A DNA stretch of 64,000 bases, from the NCBI GenBank assembly GCA_030697205.1, contig JAUYQP010000022.1:1-64000 (forward strand). The letters are read 5' to 3'. Positions 9,181 through 17,508 of the stretch are shown here, in pieces (the stretch's first letter is position 1; every line of letters starts with the position of its first letter). A program made the position numbers and the translations under genes. The stretch is from Mycobacteriales bacterium (GTDB lineage: Bacteria; Actinomycetota; Actinomycetes; Mycobacteriales; SCTD01). Under the pieces are notes generated by a model that was given only the letters and a program-made list of their open reading frames with translations, searched no databases and was not told the origin of the DNA.

Positions 9181-9506
9181 GCAAGCAGCGTCAGCGCGAT
9201 CGCGAGGCCCGGCAGGCCGCCCGGGCCGCCGAGGTCGCGCGCGCAGCCAAGGCCCGTGAGCGCAAGGCGCGCGTCGAGAAGCTCAAGCCCACGATCCCGC
9301 CCCGGCCCCCGAAGCAGAAGCGGTTCGGGGCGTTGCCCACCCGGGTCCGGCTCAGCCTCGCGGTCGGCTGGCTCGCCACGCAGTTCCTCGTGTGGCAGGT
9401 CTTCCCCGAGACCCGCACCCGCATCGGCTTCGCGATCATGTCGCTTGCCGCACTGCCCCTCGTCGTGGTCCTCACCCGCGACACCGCCACCAGGAGACGA
9501 CTGTGA
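9177..9506 (+). CDS. Small membrane protein between hisH and priA
   Basis: A 109-residue protein. The first ~45 residues are strongly charged and helical (repeated Arg, Lys, Ala, Glu), then a Pro-rich linker, then two hydrophobic segments at about 60-76 and 84-99, and a short basic tail. GTG 9177 overlaps the hisH stop and its own stop overlaps the priA GTG. No domain is recognised. A membrane anchor or packing role is possible but unsupported. Confidence 0.75.
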   Translation: MSKQRQRDREARQAARAAEVARAAKARERKARVEKLKPTIPPRPPKQKRFGALPTRVRLSLAVGWLATQFLVWQVFPETRTRIGFAIMSLAALPLVVVLTRDTATRRRL

Positions 9507-10240
9507 ACCCGCTCGAGCTGCTGCCCGCCGTCGACGTCGCCGACGGGCAGGCGGTCCGCCTCGTCCAAGGAGCCGCCGGCTCGGAGACGTCCTACGGCTC
9601 ACCGCTCGACGCGGCGCTGCAGTGGCAGACCGATGGTGCGGAGTGGGTCCACCTCGTCGACCTCGACGCGGCCTTCGGACGCGGCAGCAACTACGACCTG
9701 CTCGTCGACGTCGTCGGTCGCCTCGACGTGCGGGTCGAGCTGTCGGGCGGCATCCGCGACGACGAGTCCCTCGAGCGGGCGCTCGCCACCGGCTGCGCGC
9801 GCGTCAACCTCGGGACCGCGGCGCTCGAGACCCCCGAGTGGTGCGCGTCGGCGATCGCCCGCCACGGCGACCGGATCGCCGTCGGCCTCGACGTGCGCGG
9901 CACGACCCTGTCGGCGCGCGGCTGGACCCAGGACGGTGGCGAGCTGTTCGAGGTCCTCGCGCGCCTCGACGCCGAGGGCTGCGCGCGCTACGTCGTCACC
10001 GACGTCAAGCGCGACGGCACCCTGACCGGCCCCAACGTCGAGCTGCTGCGTGACGTCTGCGCCGCCACCGATCGCCCTGTCGTCGCCTCCGGTGGCGTGT
10101 CGTCGCTGGACGACCTGCGGGTGCTCGTCGGCCTGGTGGGCGACGGGGTCGAAGGGGCCATCGTCGGCAAGGCGCTCTACGCGGGTGCCTTCACGCTCCC
10201 GGAGGCCCTGCAGGCCGTCGCCGCCGCCGCCACCCCCTGA
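9503..10240 (+). CDS. priA: PriA: bifunctional HisA / TrpF isomerase
   Basis: A 245-residue (beta/alpha)8 isomerase. The N-terminal catalytic Asp11 is in [18 protein letters not shown] and the second Asp is in [15 protein letters not shown] (~170). Two phosphate-binding loops are visible (SGGIRDDE and ASGGVSS). ARGW at ~138-141 carries the Arg and Trp that actinobacterial PriA uses to accept both ProFAR (histidine) and PRA (tryptophan) substrates. No separate trpF occurs in the trp block at 17505-23068, which supports dual function. This is the only enzyme shared by the two pathways of this supra-operon. Dual activity is inferred from motif and context. Confidence 0.93.
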   Translation: MNPLELLPAVDVADGQAVRLVQGAAGSETSYGSPLDAALQWQTDGAEWVHLVDLDAAFGRGSNYDLLVDVVGRLDVRVELSGGIRDDESLERALATGCARVNLGTAALETPEWCASAIARHGDRIAVGLDVRGTTLSARGWTQDGGELFEVLARLDAEGCARYVVTDVKRDGTLTGPNVELLRDVCAATDRPVVASGGVSSLDDLRVLVGLVGDGVEGAIVGKALYAGAFTLPEALQAVAAAATP

Positions 10241-10290
10241 CCCTGCCGCCACCCCCGTCCTGCCGCCGCCCCCGCACCCACCGCGGCGAC

Positions 10291-10346
10291 GATCTTCGCC
10301 TCCTTGCGATCTGGTGAGCGTGGCGGTCCGCAAGAGGGCGAAGATC
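10291..10346. repeat. Long imperfect inverted repeat after priA
   Basis: Arms GATCTTCGCCTCCTTGCG (10291-10308) and CGCAAGAGGGCGAAGATC (10329-10346) match in 16 of 18 positions around a 20-base loop. It may be a terminator (no T-run), a REP-like palindrome or an operator. Just after it, GGGGGTTGCGGGGC repeats twice in tandem (about 10349-10378). Confidence 0.7.
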
Positions 10347-10444
10347 ACCGGGGGTTGCGGGGCGGGGGTTGCGGGGCGGGGGGTGAGCGAGGACACGGCG
10401 GCGGGACAGGGGCAGCGGGCCTGCGGGCTGCGACACTCTGCGGC

Positions 10445-11218
10445 ATGAGGCTGGCCGTCTGCTCGTCCAAGGGCGGCGTGGGCAAGACCGCCACCGCCGC
10501 CAACCTCGCCGCAGCGCTCGGCGCCCGCGGCCTGCGGGTGCTCGCTGTCGACGCCGACCCGCAGGACTCCCTGGGTCGCGCCTTCGGGGTGGTCGCGAAG
10601 GGCCGCGACGACTCCCTCGCCGGGCTGCTCGAGGACCTCGACGCCGACCCTCGCTCGGTGGTCCGCACCGACGCCGCCCCCGGTGTCGACGTGCTGCCTG
10701 CCCACTCCTCGCTGGAAGCAGTCGGGACGGCGCTGGCGGCTCAGGGCGGGATCACGACGGCCGTACGCCGGGTCCTGCGCCCCCTCGTCGACGACTACGA
10801 CCACGTGCTGCTCGACACCCACGGCGACCTGGGCAACCTCACGCTGGCTGCCGTGTGCGCGGCCGACGCGGTCCTGACGGTCTTCACCTCTGACCCGGGC
10901 TCGGCGCTCGGCGCGGTCCGGGTGTCGGCCTTCCTCGACCAGCACCGCCGCTTCGAGAACACCTCCGCGCAGCTGCTCGGCCTGGCCTGCTCCCTGTGGG
11001 ACAAGGAGGGGCGGGCCGCCCGCGAGGTGGCCGAGGCGCTCGCCGGCACCGACCTGCCCCTGCTCGAGACGCGCATCCCGCTGTCGCGCCGGGTGCCCAG
11101 CGCCACCCTCGCCAAGCGGCCGGTGGTGCTGTCCGCTCCTACCTCGCCGGTCGCGCTGGCCTACACCGCGCTCGCCGACGAGGTGCTCGCCGCAGCCACC
11201 GCCAGGGGGATCGCGTGA
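10445..11218 (+). CDS. ParA/MinD-family ATPase inside the his operon
   Basis: A 257-residue SIMIBI ATPase. It has the deviant Walker [15 protein letters not shown] near residue 9, the switch Asp region [11 protein letters not shown] (~37-47), a Walker B-like [14 protein letters not shown] and a helical C-terminal half. The family dimerises on ATP and positions DNA, plasmids or protein assemblies. No ParB gene or parS-like site was noticed nearby. ATG 10445 lies 7 bases after a GACACT -10-like box. Its stop overlaps the 68-aa downstream frame, an obvious candidate partner. Its lodging between priA and hisF is unexpected. Confidence 0.9.
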   Translation: MRLAVCSSKGGVGKTATAANLAAALGARGLRVLAVDADPQDSLGRAFGVVAKGRDDSLAGLLEDLDADPRSVVRTDAAPGVDVLPAHSSLEAVGTALAAQGGITTAVRRVLRPLVDDYDHVLLDTHGDLGNLTLAAVCAADAVLTVFTSDPGSALGAVRVSAFLDQHRRFENTSAQLLGLACSLWDKEGRAAREVAEALAGTDLPLLETRIPLSRRVPSATLAKRPVVLSAPTSPVALAYTALADEVLAAATARGIA

Positions 11219-11421
11219 ACGACCTGCTCGACGACCTGCAGGCCGAGCGGGTCGCGCCCAAGCCGGCGCTGCCCCGCCCGCCCGACGACAGCACCCCGTC
11301 GGTGGCGCTGCGCTGGACCCCGCTCCAGTGGACCCGGCCGCGCCTGGCTGTCCCTGCCCGTGGCGGGTTGAGCCTGCGGGTCGGTCCGCTGACCGTCGAG
11401 CTCACCCGCACCGACCCGTGA
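11215..11421 (+). CDS. 68-aa hypothetical protein coupled to the ParA-like ATPase
   Basis: The frame overlaps the ParA stop (GTGA) at its start and the hisF GTG at its end. It begins [20 protein letters not shown], acidic then Pro-rich. The second half ([13 protein letters not shown]... then [17 protein letters not shown]) looks like two or three short beta strands. No known domain is recognised. The strict coupling suggests a small activator or adaptor of the ATPase, but this is inference from position alone. Confidence 0.65.
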   Translation: MNDLLDDLQAERVAPKPALPRPPDDSTPSVALRWTPLQWTRPRLAVPARGGLSLRVGPLTVELTRTDP

Positions 11422-12179
11422 CCCGCGCCGTCCGGGTGGTGCCCTGCCTCGACGTCGACGCGGGGCGGGTCGTGAAGGGCGTCAACTTCACCGACCTCGT
11501 CGACGCGGGCGACCCCGTCGAGATGGCCCGGGTCTACGACGCCGAGGGTGCCGACGAGCTGGTGTTCCTCGACATCACCGCGAGCAGCGGGTCGCGCGAG
11601 ACGACCTACGACGTGGTCCGCCGGACCGCCGAGCAGGTCTTCATCCCCCTGACCGTCGGCGGTGGCGTCCGCTCCGTCGACGACGTCGACCGGCTGCTGC
11701 GGGCCGGCGCCGACAAGGTCGGGGTCAACACCGCGGCGATCGCCCGGCCCGAGCTGCTCAGCGACATCGCGACCCGCTTCGGCAACCAGGTGCTGGTCCT
11801 CTCGGTCGACGCCCGGCGCGCGCCGGGCACCCCGAGCGGCTACGAGGTCACCACCCACGGCGGCCGTCAGGGCACCGGGCTCGACGCGGTCGAGTGGGCG
11901 GCCCGCGGCGAGCAGCTCGGCGTCGGTGAGGTCCTGCTCAACTCGATGGACGCCGACGGCACCCGCGCCGGCTACGACCTCGAGATGCTGCGGGCCGTGC
12001 GGTCCGCCGTGCACGTGCCCGTGATCGCGAGCGGGGGAGCGGGTGCGCTGGAGCACTTCGCACCCGCCGTCGACGCGGGCGCGGACGCCGTGCTCGCGGC
12101 CAGCGTCTTCCACTTCGGCCAGCTCACGATCGGCGACGTCAAGGGCGCGCTGCGGGAGGCCGGCCACCCGGTCCGCTGA
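11418..12179 (+). CDS. hisF: Imidazole glycerol phosphate synthase, cyclase subunit
   Basis: A 253-residue (beta/alpha)8 barrel that uses HisH-derived ammonia to make IGP and AICAR. It has the catalytic Asp in [18 protein letters not shown] near residue 12, [16 protein letters not shown], the second catalytic Asp in [10 protein letters not shown] (~177) and ASGGAG. GTG 11418 overlaps the preceding small gene. The loss of hisH-hisF adjacency is due to the intervening small gene, priA and the ParA pair. Confidence 0.97.
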   Translation: MTRAVRVVPCLDVDAGRVVKGVNFTDLVDAGDPVEMARVYDAEGADELVFLDITASSGSRETTYDVVRRTAEQVFIPLTVGGGVRSVDDVDRLLRAGADKVGVNTAAIARPELLSDIATRFGNQVLVLSVDARRAPGTPSGYEVTTHGGRQGTGLDAVEWAARGEQLGVGEVLLNSMDADGTRAGYDLEMLRAVRSAVHVPVIASGGAGALEHFAPAVDAGADAVLAASVFHFGQLTIGDVKGALREAGHPVR

Positions 12180-12257
12180 GCCGCGCGGGAATCACGGGTG
12201 ACACCCCGGTGTCGGTACTGGGAGGGTGCGCCCGCCCCTGACGACCCGAGGAGCCGC

Positions 12258-14093
12258 GTGACCGACCCCGCACGGACACCGCCCGGTGTGATCCGCCGGG
12301 GCTTCGGCGTCCTCTGGGTCGCGGTCACCGAGCAGCGGGGGATCTTCGCGGTCTCCGCCGTCGGGTCGGCGCTGTTCGGTCTCATGACGATCGCGCAGGC
12401 CTACGTCTTCGGCCACATCACCGAGACCGTCATCGAGCCGAGCATCCGCCGCGGTGACGTCTCGACCGCGGCGCTGGTCGGCAGCTTCCTCGCCGTCCTC
12501 GGGGTCGCGACACTGAAGATCGTAGGCATCATCGCCCGACGCATCGGGGCCGGGATCATGCAGTACCGCCTGCAGGCCGACTACCGCCGCCGGGTCACTC
12601 GCCAGTACCTCCGCCTCCCGCTCGCCTGGCACCAGCGCCACCCGACCGGCCAGCTGCTCTCCAACGCCAACAGCGACGTCGAGGCGGCGTGGGGGCCCAT
12701 CGCGCCCTTCCCGTTCGCGGTCGGTGTCGTCGTCATGCTGGTGGGGACACTCGGCCTGCTCGTCGTCACCGACCCGGTGCTGGCGCTGGTCGGCTCGATC
12801 GTCTTCCCGGCGATCGCCGTCCTCACGGTCGTCTACTCCACGCGGATGACGCCGCTCATGACGCTCGCGCAGCAGCAGCGCGGCGAGGTCAGCACCATCG
12901 CCCACGAGTCGTTCGACGGCGCGCTCGTCGTCAAGACGCTCGGCAGGGAGGCGGACGAGACGGCCCGCTTCCGGGCCAAGGCGCTCGAGCTGCGCGACAC
13001 GATGACGCAGGTCGGCCGCGTGCGCGGGCTCTTCGACCCGGTCATGGAGGCGCTGCCCGTCATCGGTGTGCTCGTCGTCCTCGTCGCCGGCACCTCGCGG
13101 GTCGGCAGCGGCGCGATCGACAGCGGCGAGCTGGTCCGTGTCGCCTACCTCTTCACCCTGCTCGCCTTCCCCGTCCGCGCGGTCGGCTGGGTCCTCAACG
13201 AGCTGCCGCGCAGCGTCGTCGGCTGGGACCGCGTCCAGGGCGTGCTCACCGCGCAGGGCTCCCTCGAGCACGGCACCGCCGACCTTCCGGGCCACGGCCC
13301 GGTGTCGGTCGCGCTGCGCGGGGCGGGGTTCGCCCACGGCGACGACGTCGTCCTGACCGACGTCAGCTTCGAGGTCCCCGCGGGCCGGACCGTCGCACTG
13401 GTCGGTCCCACCGGCGCGGGCAAGTCCACCGTCGCCTCGCTGCTCGTCCGCCTCGTCGACCCGGTCACCGGCCAGGTCGCGTACGACGACACCCCGCTGC
13501 CGGCTCTCGCCCCGGGCCAGGTCGCCCGCTCCGCCGCGCTGGTCCCCCAGCAGACCTTCCTGTTCGACGACACCGTGCGCGGCAACGTCACGCTCGGTCA
13601 ACCCTTCACCGACGACGAGGTCTGGACCGCGCTGCAGGTCGCGCAGGCCGAGCGCTTCGTGCGCGCCCTGCCCGCGGGGCTCGACACCGTGGTGGGTGAG
13701 CGCGGCACGACGCTCTCCGGTGGCCAGCGGCAGCGGCTCGCGCTCGCGCGGGCGCTCGTGCGCCGCCCGCGGCTGCTCGTCCTCGACGACGCGACCTCCT
13801 CGGTCGACCCGCAGGTCGAGCAGCGCATCCTCACCGGGCTGCGCGCCGCAGGCCTGCCCTCGACGGTCGTCGTCGTGGCCTACCGCCGCGCGACGATCGC
13901 CCTCGCCGACGAGGTCGTCTTCCTCGACGACGGCCGCGTCACCGGGCGGGGCAGCCACGACCACCTGCTCGCGACCTCCGACGGCTACCGCAACCTCGTG
14001 ACCGCTTACGAGCGCGCCGAGGCCGAGCGTGACGCCGTGGAGCTGGAGGCGCTCGAGGCGCTGGAGCAGCTCGAGACCGGCAGGGTGACGTGA
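12258..14093 (+). CDS. ABC exporter half-transporter A, with degenerate NBD
   Basis: A 611-residue half-transporter with an N-terminal six-helix domain (~1-330) and an ATPase domain. Walker A GPTGAGKST, Q-loop LVPQQTFLFDDT, canonical signature LSGGQRQRLALARAL. The residue after Walker B is Asp rather than Glu (LLVLDDATSSVD) and the H-loop reads VVAYRR with Tyr in place of His, so its own catalytic site is degenerate. That is the mark of the non-consensus partner of a heterodimeric exporter (TM287/288-like). Start GTG 12258 follows a GAGGAG site; a longer upstream frame is unlikely. It overlaps half-transporter B (14090). Substrate unknown. Confidence 0.93.
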   Translation: MTDPARTPPGVIRRGFGVLWVAVTEQRGIFAVSAVGSALFGLMTIAQAYVFGHITETVIEPSIRRGDVSTAALVGSFLAVLGVATLKIVGIIARRIGAGIMQYRLQADYRRRVTRQYLRLPLAWHQRHPTGQLLSNANSDVEAAWGPIAPFPFAVGVVVMLVGTLGLLVVTDPVLALVGSIVFPAIAVLTVVYSTRMTPLMTLAQQQRGEVSTIAHESFDGALVVKTLGREADETARFRAKALELRDTMTQVGRVRGLFDPVMEALPVIGVLVVLVAGTSRVGSGAIDSGELVRVAYLFTLLAFPVRAVGWVLNELPRSVVGWDRVQGVLTAQGSLEHGTADLPGHGPVSVALRGAGFAHGDDVVLTDVSFEVPAGRTVALVGPTGAGKSTVASLLVRLVDPVTGQVAYDDTPLPALAPGQVARSAALVPQQTFLFDDTVRGNVTLGQPFTDDEVWTALQVAQAERFVRALPAGLDTVVGERGTTLSGGQRQRLALARALVRRPRLLVLDDATSSVDPQVEQRILTGLRAAGLPSTVVVVAYRRATIALADEVVFLDDGRVTGRGSHDHLLATSDGYRNLVTAYERAEAERDAVELEALEALEQLETGRVT

Positions 14094-15895
14094 CCGCCAC
14101 CAGCACCGCCGGCCCGACTGCCACGACCGTCGACGACCGCACCGTCGAGCGCGGGTCCTTCGCGACGCTCGCCCACGGCCTGCGGCTGACGCCGGAGTTC
14201 CGCCGTGGCCTGGGCGTCACGCTGCTGCTCGCGCTGCTCGCCACCGGCGGCAGGGTCGTCGTGCCCGTCGCGGTCCAGCAGACCATCGACCACGGCCTGC
14301 TCGCCGAGGGCGGACCCGACCTGGGGCTGGTCCGCCTGGCGTGCGGGCTCGCCCTGCTGGCCGTCCTGCTGACCGCCGTCGCGGCGTACCTCATGAACGT
14401 GCGGCTCTACCGCACCACCGAGGACGGCCTCGCGGCGCTGCGCGTGCGGGCGTTCCGCCGCGTCCACGACCTGTCGGTGCTGCACCAGCAGGCCGAGCGC
14501 CGCGGCTCGCTGGTCTCGCGGGTCACCTCCGACGTCGACACGATGAGCACCTTCATGCAGTGGGGCGGCCTGCTCGTGCTGGTCAGCGCCGCGCAGCTGC
14601 TGCTCGCGACCGTGCTGATGCTGGCCTGGTCGTGGCAGCTGACGCTGGTCACCTACCTGTGCTTCCTGCCGCTGTTCTTCGGGGTCCGGTGGTTCCAGAG
14701 CCGGCTGCAGCGGGCCTACGGCGCGGTCCGGGTGCGCATCGGTGAGCTGCTCGGAGCCATCGCCGAGTCGGTCGTCGGCGCGCCGGTCATCAAGGCGCAC
14801 GGCGTCGAGGCCCGCACCGCGGAGCGCATCGACCTGGCGGTCTCCCGCACCCAGCAGGCCCAGACCGCGGCGCAGCGGATCGCCGCGACGACGTTCTCCT
14901 CAGGTGAGCTGACCGCCGCCGTCGCGACCGGCGCCGTGATCGTCGTCGGGGTGCTGCTGGGGGTGGACGGTGGCATCACCACGGGCCGACTGGTCGGCTT
15001 CCTGTTCCTCGTGACGCTGTTCGTCCAGCCGGTCCAGGTCGCGACCGAGGTCCTCAACGAGGCGCAGAACGCCGTCGCCGGCATGCGCCGCGTCCTCGGG
15101 GTGCTCGACACGCCGAGCGACGTCGCCGACCCGGTCGACGGCGTGGTGCTCCCGTCCGGACCCGTGGGCGTGCGCTTCGACGGCGTCTCCTACGCCTACC
15201 CCGGCGGGCCGACCGTCCTGCACGACGTCACCCTCGACATCGCGCCCCGCACCCGGGTCGCGGTCGTGGGGGAGACCGGGTCTGGCAAGACGACCTTCGC
15301 CAAGCTGCTCACCCGGTTGATGGACCCGACGACCGGAGAGGTCCTGCTGACGGGTGTCCCGCTGCGCGGGGTCGCCTTCGACTCCCTGCGCAGCCGGGTC
15401 GTGATGGTGCCCCAGGACGGCTTCCTGTTCGACACCACCGTCGCCGACAACGTCCGCTACGGCCGCAGCGACGCCACCGACGACGACATCGCCCTGGCGT
15501 TCACCGAGCTCGGCCTCGCCGACTGGGTCGAGGGGCTCCCGCACGGCCTGCAGACGGCGGTGGGCGAGCGCGGCGAGTCGCTGTCGGTGGGCGAGCGCCA
15601 GCTCGTCGCGATCGCGCGCGCCTACATCGCCGACCCCGACCTGCTCGTCCTCGACGAGGCGACCTCCGCGGTCGACCCCGCCACGGAGGTGCGGCTGCAG
15701 CGGGCCCTCGACTCGCTCACCCGCGGCCGCACGACGCTGGCGATCGCGCACCGGCTGTCGACCGCCGAGGCGGCCGACGAGGTGATCGTCGTCGACGCCG
15801 GCCGGGTCGTGCAGCGCGGGCCGCACCGCGAGCTCGTCGGGCAGCCGGGGGTCTACCGCCAGCTGCACGCCAGCTGGACGACCCAGTCCCGGTGA
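14090..15895 (+). CDS. ABC exporter half-transporter B, with consensus catalytic residues
   Basis: A 601-residue partner of the preceding gene. Six membrane helices (~40-320), then the ATPase domain with Walker A GETGSGKTT, Q-loop VMVPQDGFLFDTT, Walker B LLVLDEATSAVD with the catalytic Glu, and H-loop AIAHRLST. Its signature is altered (LSVGERQLVAIARAY instead of LSGGQ). So the active composite site pairs this Walker A/B with the LSGGQ of half A, and the other site is silent. The GTGA overlap ensures balanced production. The pair could export lipids, drugs or peptides; nothing nearby points to a substrate. Confidence 0.93.
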   Translation: MTATSTAGPTATTVDDRTVERGSFATLAHGLRLTPEFRRGLGVTLLLALLATGGRVVVPVAVQQTIDHGLLAEGGPDLGLVRLACGLALLAVLLTAVAAYLMNVRLYRTTEDGLAALRVRAFRRVHDLSVLHQQAERRGSLVSRVTSDVDTMSTFMQWGGLLVLVSAAQLLLATVLMLAWSWQLTLVTYLCFLPLFFGVRWFQSRLQRAYGAVRVRIGELLGAIAESVVGAPVIKAHGVEARTAERIDLAVSRTQQAQTAAQRIAATTFSSGELTAAVATGAVIVVGVLLGVDGGITTGRLVGFLFLVTLFVQPVQVATEVLNEAQNAVAGMRRVLGVLDTPSDVADPVDGVVLPSGPVGVRFDGVSYAYPGGPTVLHDVTLDIAPRTRVAVVGETGSGKTTFAKLLTRLMDPTTGEVLLTGVPLRGVAFDSLRSRVVMVPQDGFLFDTTVADNVRYGRSDATDDDIALAFTELGLADWVEGLPHGLQTAVGERGESLSVGERQLVAIARAYIADPDLLVLDEATSAVDPATEVRLQRALDSLTRGRTTLAIAHRLSTAEAADEVIVVDAGRVVQRGPHRELVGQPGVYRQLHASWTTQSR

Positions 15896-17082
15896 CGGCG
15901 CGTCCCACCGCCGAGCGGGCGAGGACGGCGGTCGCGCTCGTCTTCGTCCTCAACGGCGTCGTGTTCGCCTCCTGGGTGTCCAGGCTCCCGGCCGTCCGGG
16001 ACGCGCTCTCCCTGACCACGGGCGAGCTAGGTCTGCTGCTGCTGTGCCTGTCGGCGGGGTCCGTGCTCGGGCTGCCGCTCGCCGGCCCGCTGTCGACCCG
16101 GCTCGGCCCCGACCGCACCGTGGTGGCGGGAGCCGGCGTGGTCGGTGTCGGGCTGCTGCTCGTCGCCCGTGGTGTCTCCGGCGGTGACGCCCTCGCCACG
16201 GGTGTGGGCCTCGGCCTCACCGGACTCGGCGTCGGGGTGTGGGACGTCGCGATGAACGTCGAGGCCGCTGGCGTGGAGCGCGCGCTCGGCCGGGTCCTCA
16301 TGCCGCGCTTCCACGCGGGCTTCAGCATCGGCACCGTCCTCGGGGCGCTGCTCGGAGCCGCCGCCGCGGCTCTCGACGTGGGGGTGCCGGTCCAGCTGTC
16401 GGTCACCGGGCTCGTCGCAGTCCTCGTCGTCACAGGCGCTGTGCGGGCCTTCCTGCCCGTCACCGCCGAGCACGCCGACCGGCAAGGGCTCTCGACCGCC
16501 GCGGCCTGGCGCGAGCCCCGCACCCTGGCCGTCGGCCTGCTCGTCCTGTGCTTCGCCTTCGCGGAGGGCACCGCCAACGACTGGCTCGCCGTCGCGCTGG
16601 TCGACGGCCACGGCGAGAGCGGCAGCACCGGTGCGCTGGGCTTCGCCTGCTTCGTCTCGACCATGACGCTGGTCCGGGCCACCGGCGGCGCGCTGCTCGC
16701 CCGGCACGGTCGCCCCGCGGTCCTGCGCGCGTCCGCAGCGCTCGCTGCGGTCGGCGTGGCCCTGGTCGTGACCGGTCCGTCGCTGCCCGTGGTGCTGCTC
16801 GGGGCGCTCGCCTGGGGAGCCGGCTCGGCGCTGGGCTTCCCGGTCGGGATGAGCGCCGCTGCCGACGACCCGCGGGGCGCTGCGGTCCGGGTGTCGGTCG
16901 TGAGCTCCATCGGCTACACCGCCTTCCTCGCGGGCCCGCCCCTGGTCGGGCTGCTCGCCGAGCCGCAGCGGCTCGGTGTCCTGCCCTCGCTGCTCGTGGT
17001 CCTCGTCGCCCTCGTCCTGGGGTCCCTGGTGGCGGCACGGACGGCACCGGCCACGGCGACGGTGAGGGCGCAGCAGGGCTGA
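15892..17082 (+). CDS. MFS transporter
   Basis: A 396-residue major facilitator protein with about 12 hydrophobic segments. The cytoplasmic loop between helices 2 and 3 reads LAGPLSTRLGPDRT, a relaxed version of the MFS signature. LGVGVWDVAMNVEAAGVER and the following MPRFHAGFSIGTVLGA match a group of predicted efflux permeases common in bacteria. GTG 15892 overlaps the ABC exporter gene, so two efflux systems sit side by side inside the his transcription unit. Substrate unknown; there is no regulator gene beside it. Confidence 0.88.
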   Translation: MTARPTAERARTAVALVFVLNGVVFASWVSRLPAVRDALSLTTGELGLLLLCLSAGSVLGLPLAGPLSTRLGPDRTVVAGAGVVGVGLLLVARGVSGGDALATGVGLGLTGLGVGVWDVAMNVEAAGVERALGRVLMPRFHAGFSIGTVLGALLGAAAAALDVGVPVQLSVTGLVAVLVVTGAVRAFLPVTAEHADRQGLSTAAAWREPRTLAVGLLVLCFAFAEGTANDWLAVALVDGHGESGSTGALGFACFVSTMTLVRATGGALLARHGRPAVLRASAALAAVGVALVVTGPSLPVVLLGALAWGAGSALGFPVGMSAAADDPRGAAVRVSVVSSIGYTAFLAGPPLVGLLAEPQRLGVLPSLLVVLVALVLGSLVAARTAPATATVRAQQG

Positions 17083-17130
17083 GGGCCCGGGGGGTGCTGG
17101 ACCGCACCGGGGTGCTGGGAGGATGTGGGC

Positions 17131-17508
17131 ATGGAGACCGCCGTGCGCCCCACCGACCTCGACCCTGCCATCGCGGCGCGCCTCAAGCGCGACGCCGACG
17201 GCCTCGTCGTGGCGGTGTGCCAGCAGCACGACACCGGTGAGGTCCTGATGGTCGGCTGGATGGACGACCAGGCGCTGCACCTCACCCTGACGACGGGCCG
17301 CTGCACCTACTGGTCGCGCAGCCGGCAGGAGTACTGGGTCAAGGGCGAGACGTCGGGCTCGCAGCAGTGGGTCAAGAGCGTCGCGCTCGACTGCGACGGC
17401 GACACCCTGCTCGTGCGCGTGGACCAGGTCGGTGGCGCCTGCCACACCGGCGACCGCACCTGCTTCGACGCGTCGCCGCTGCCGGCGGTCCTCGGCGAGC
17501 GGCCGTGA
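17131..17508 (+). CDS. hisI: Phosphoribosyl-AMP cyclohydrolase
   Basis: A 125-residue monofunctional PRA-CH (no HisE domain), which opens the purine ring of phosphoribosyl-AMP. [34 protein letters not shown] and the metal-binding DCDGDTLL...C...C set are all present (Asp-x-Asp near 88-90, then [11 protein letters not shown]). ATG 17131 is chosen over GTG 17125 because a GGGAGGA ribosome site (17117-17123) is 7 bases before the ATG. The stop overlaps the trpE GTG, joining the his and trp blocks. Confidence 0.96.
   Translation: METAVRPTDLDPAIAARLKRDADGLVVAVCQQHDTGEVLMVGWMDDQALHLTLTTGRCTYWSRSRQEYWVKGETSGSQQWVKSVALDCDGDTLLVRVDQVGGACHTGDRTCFDASPLPAVLGERP

Noticed and set aside
7087-17082. The genes inside the his operon as a recent genomic island
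   Set aside because: G+C, GTG starts and overlap style match the neighbours; there is no integrase, tRNA boundary or direct repeat.
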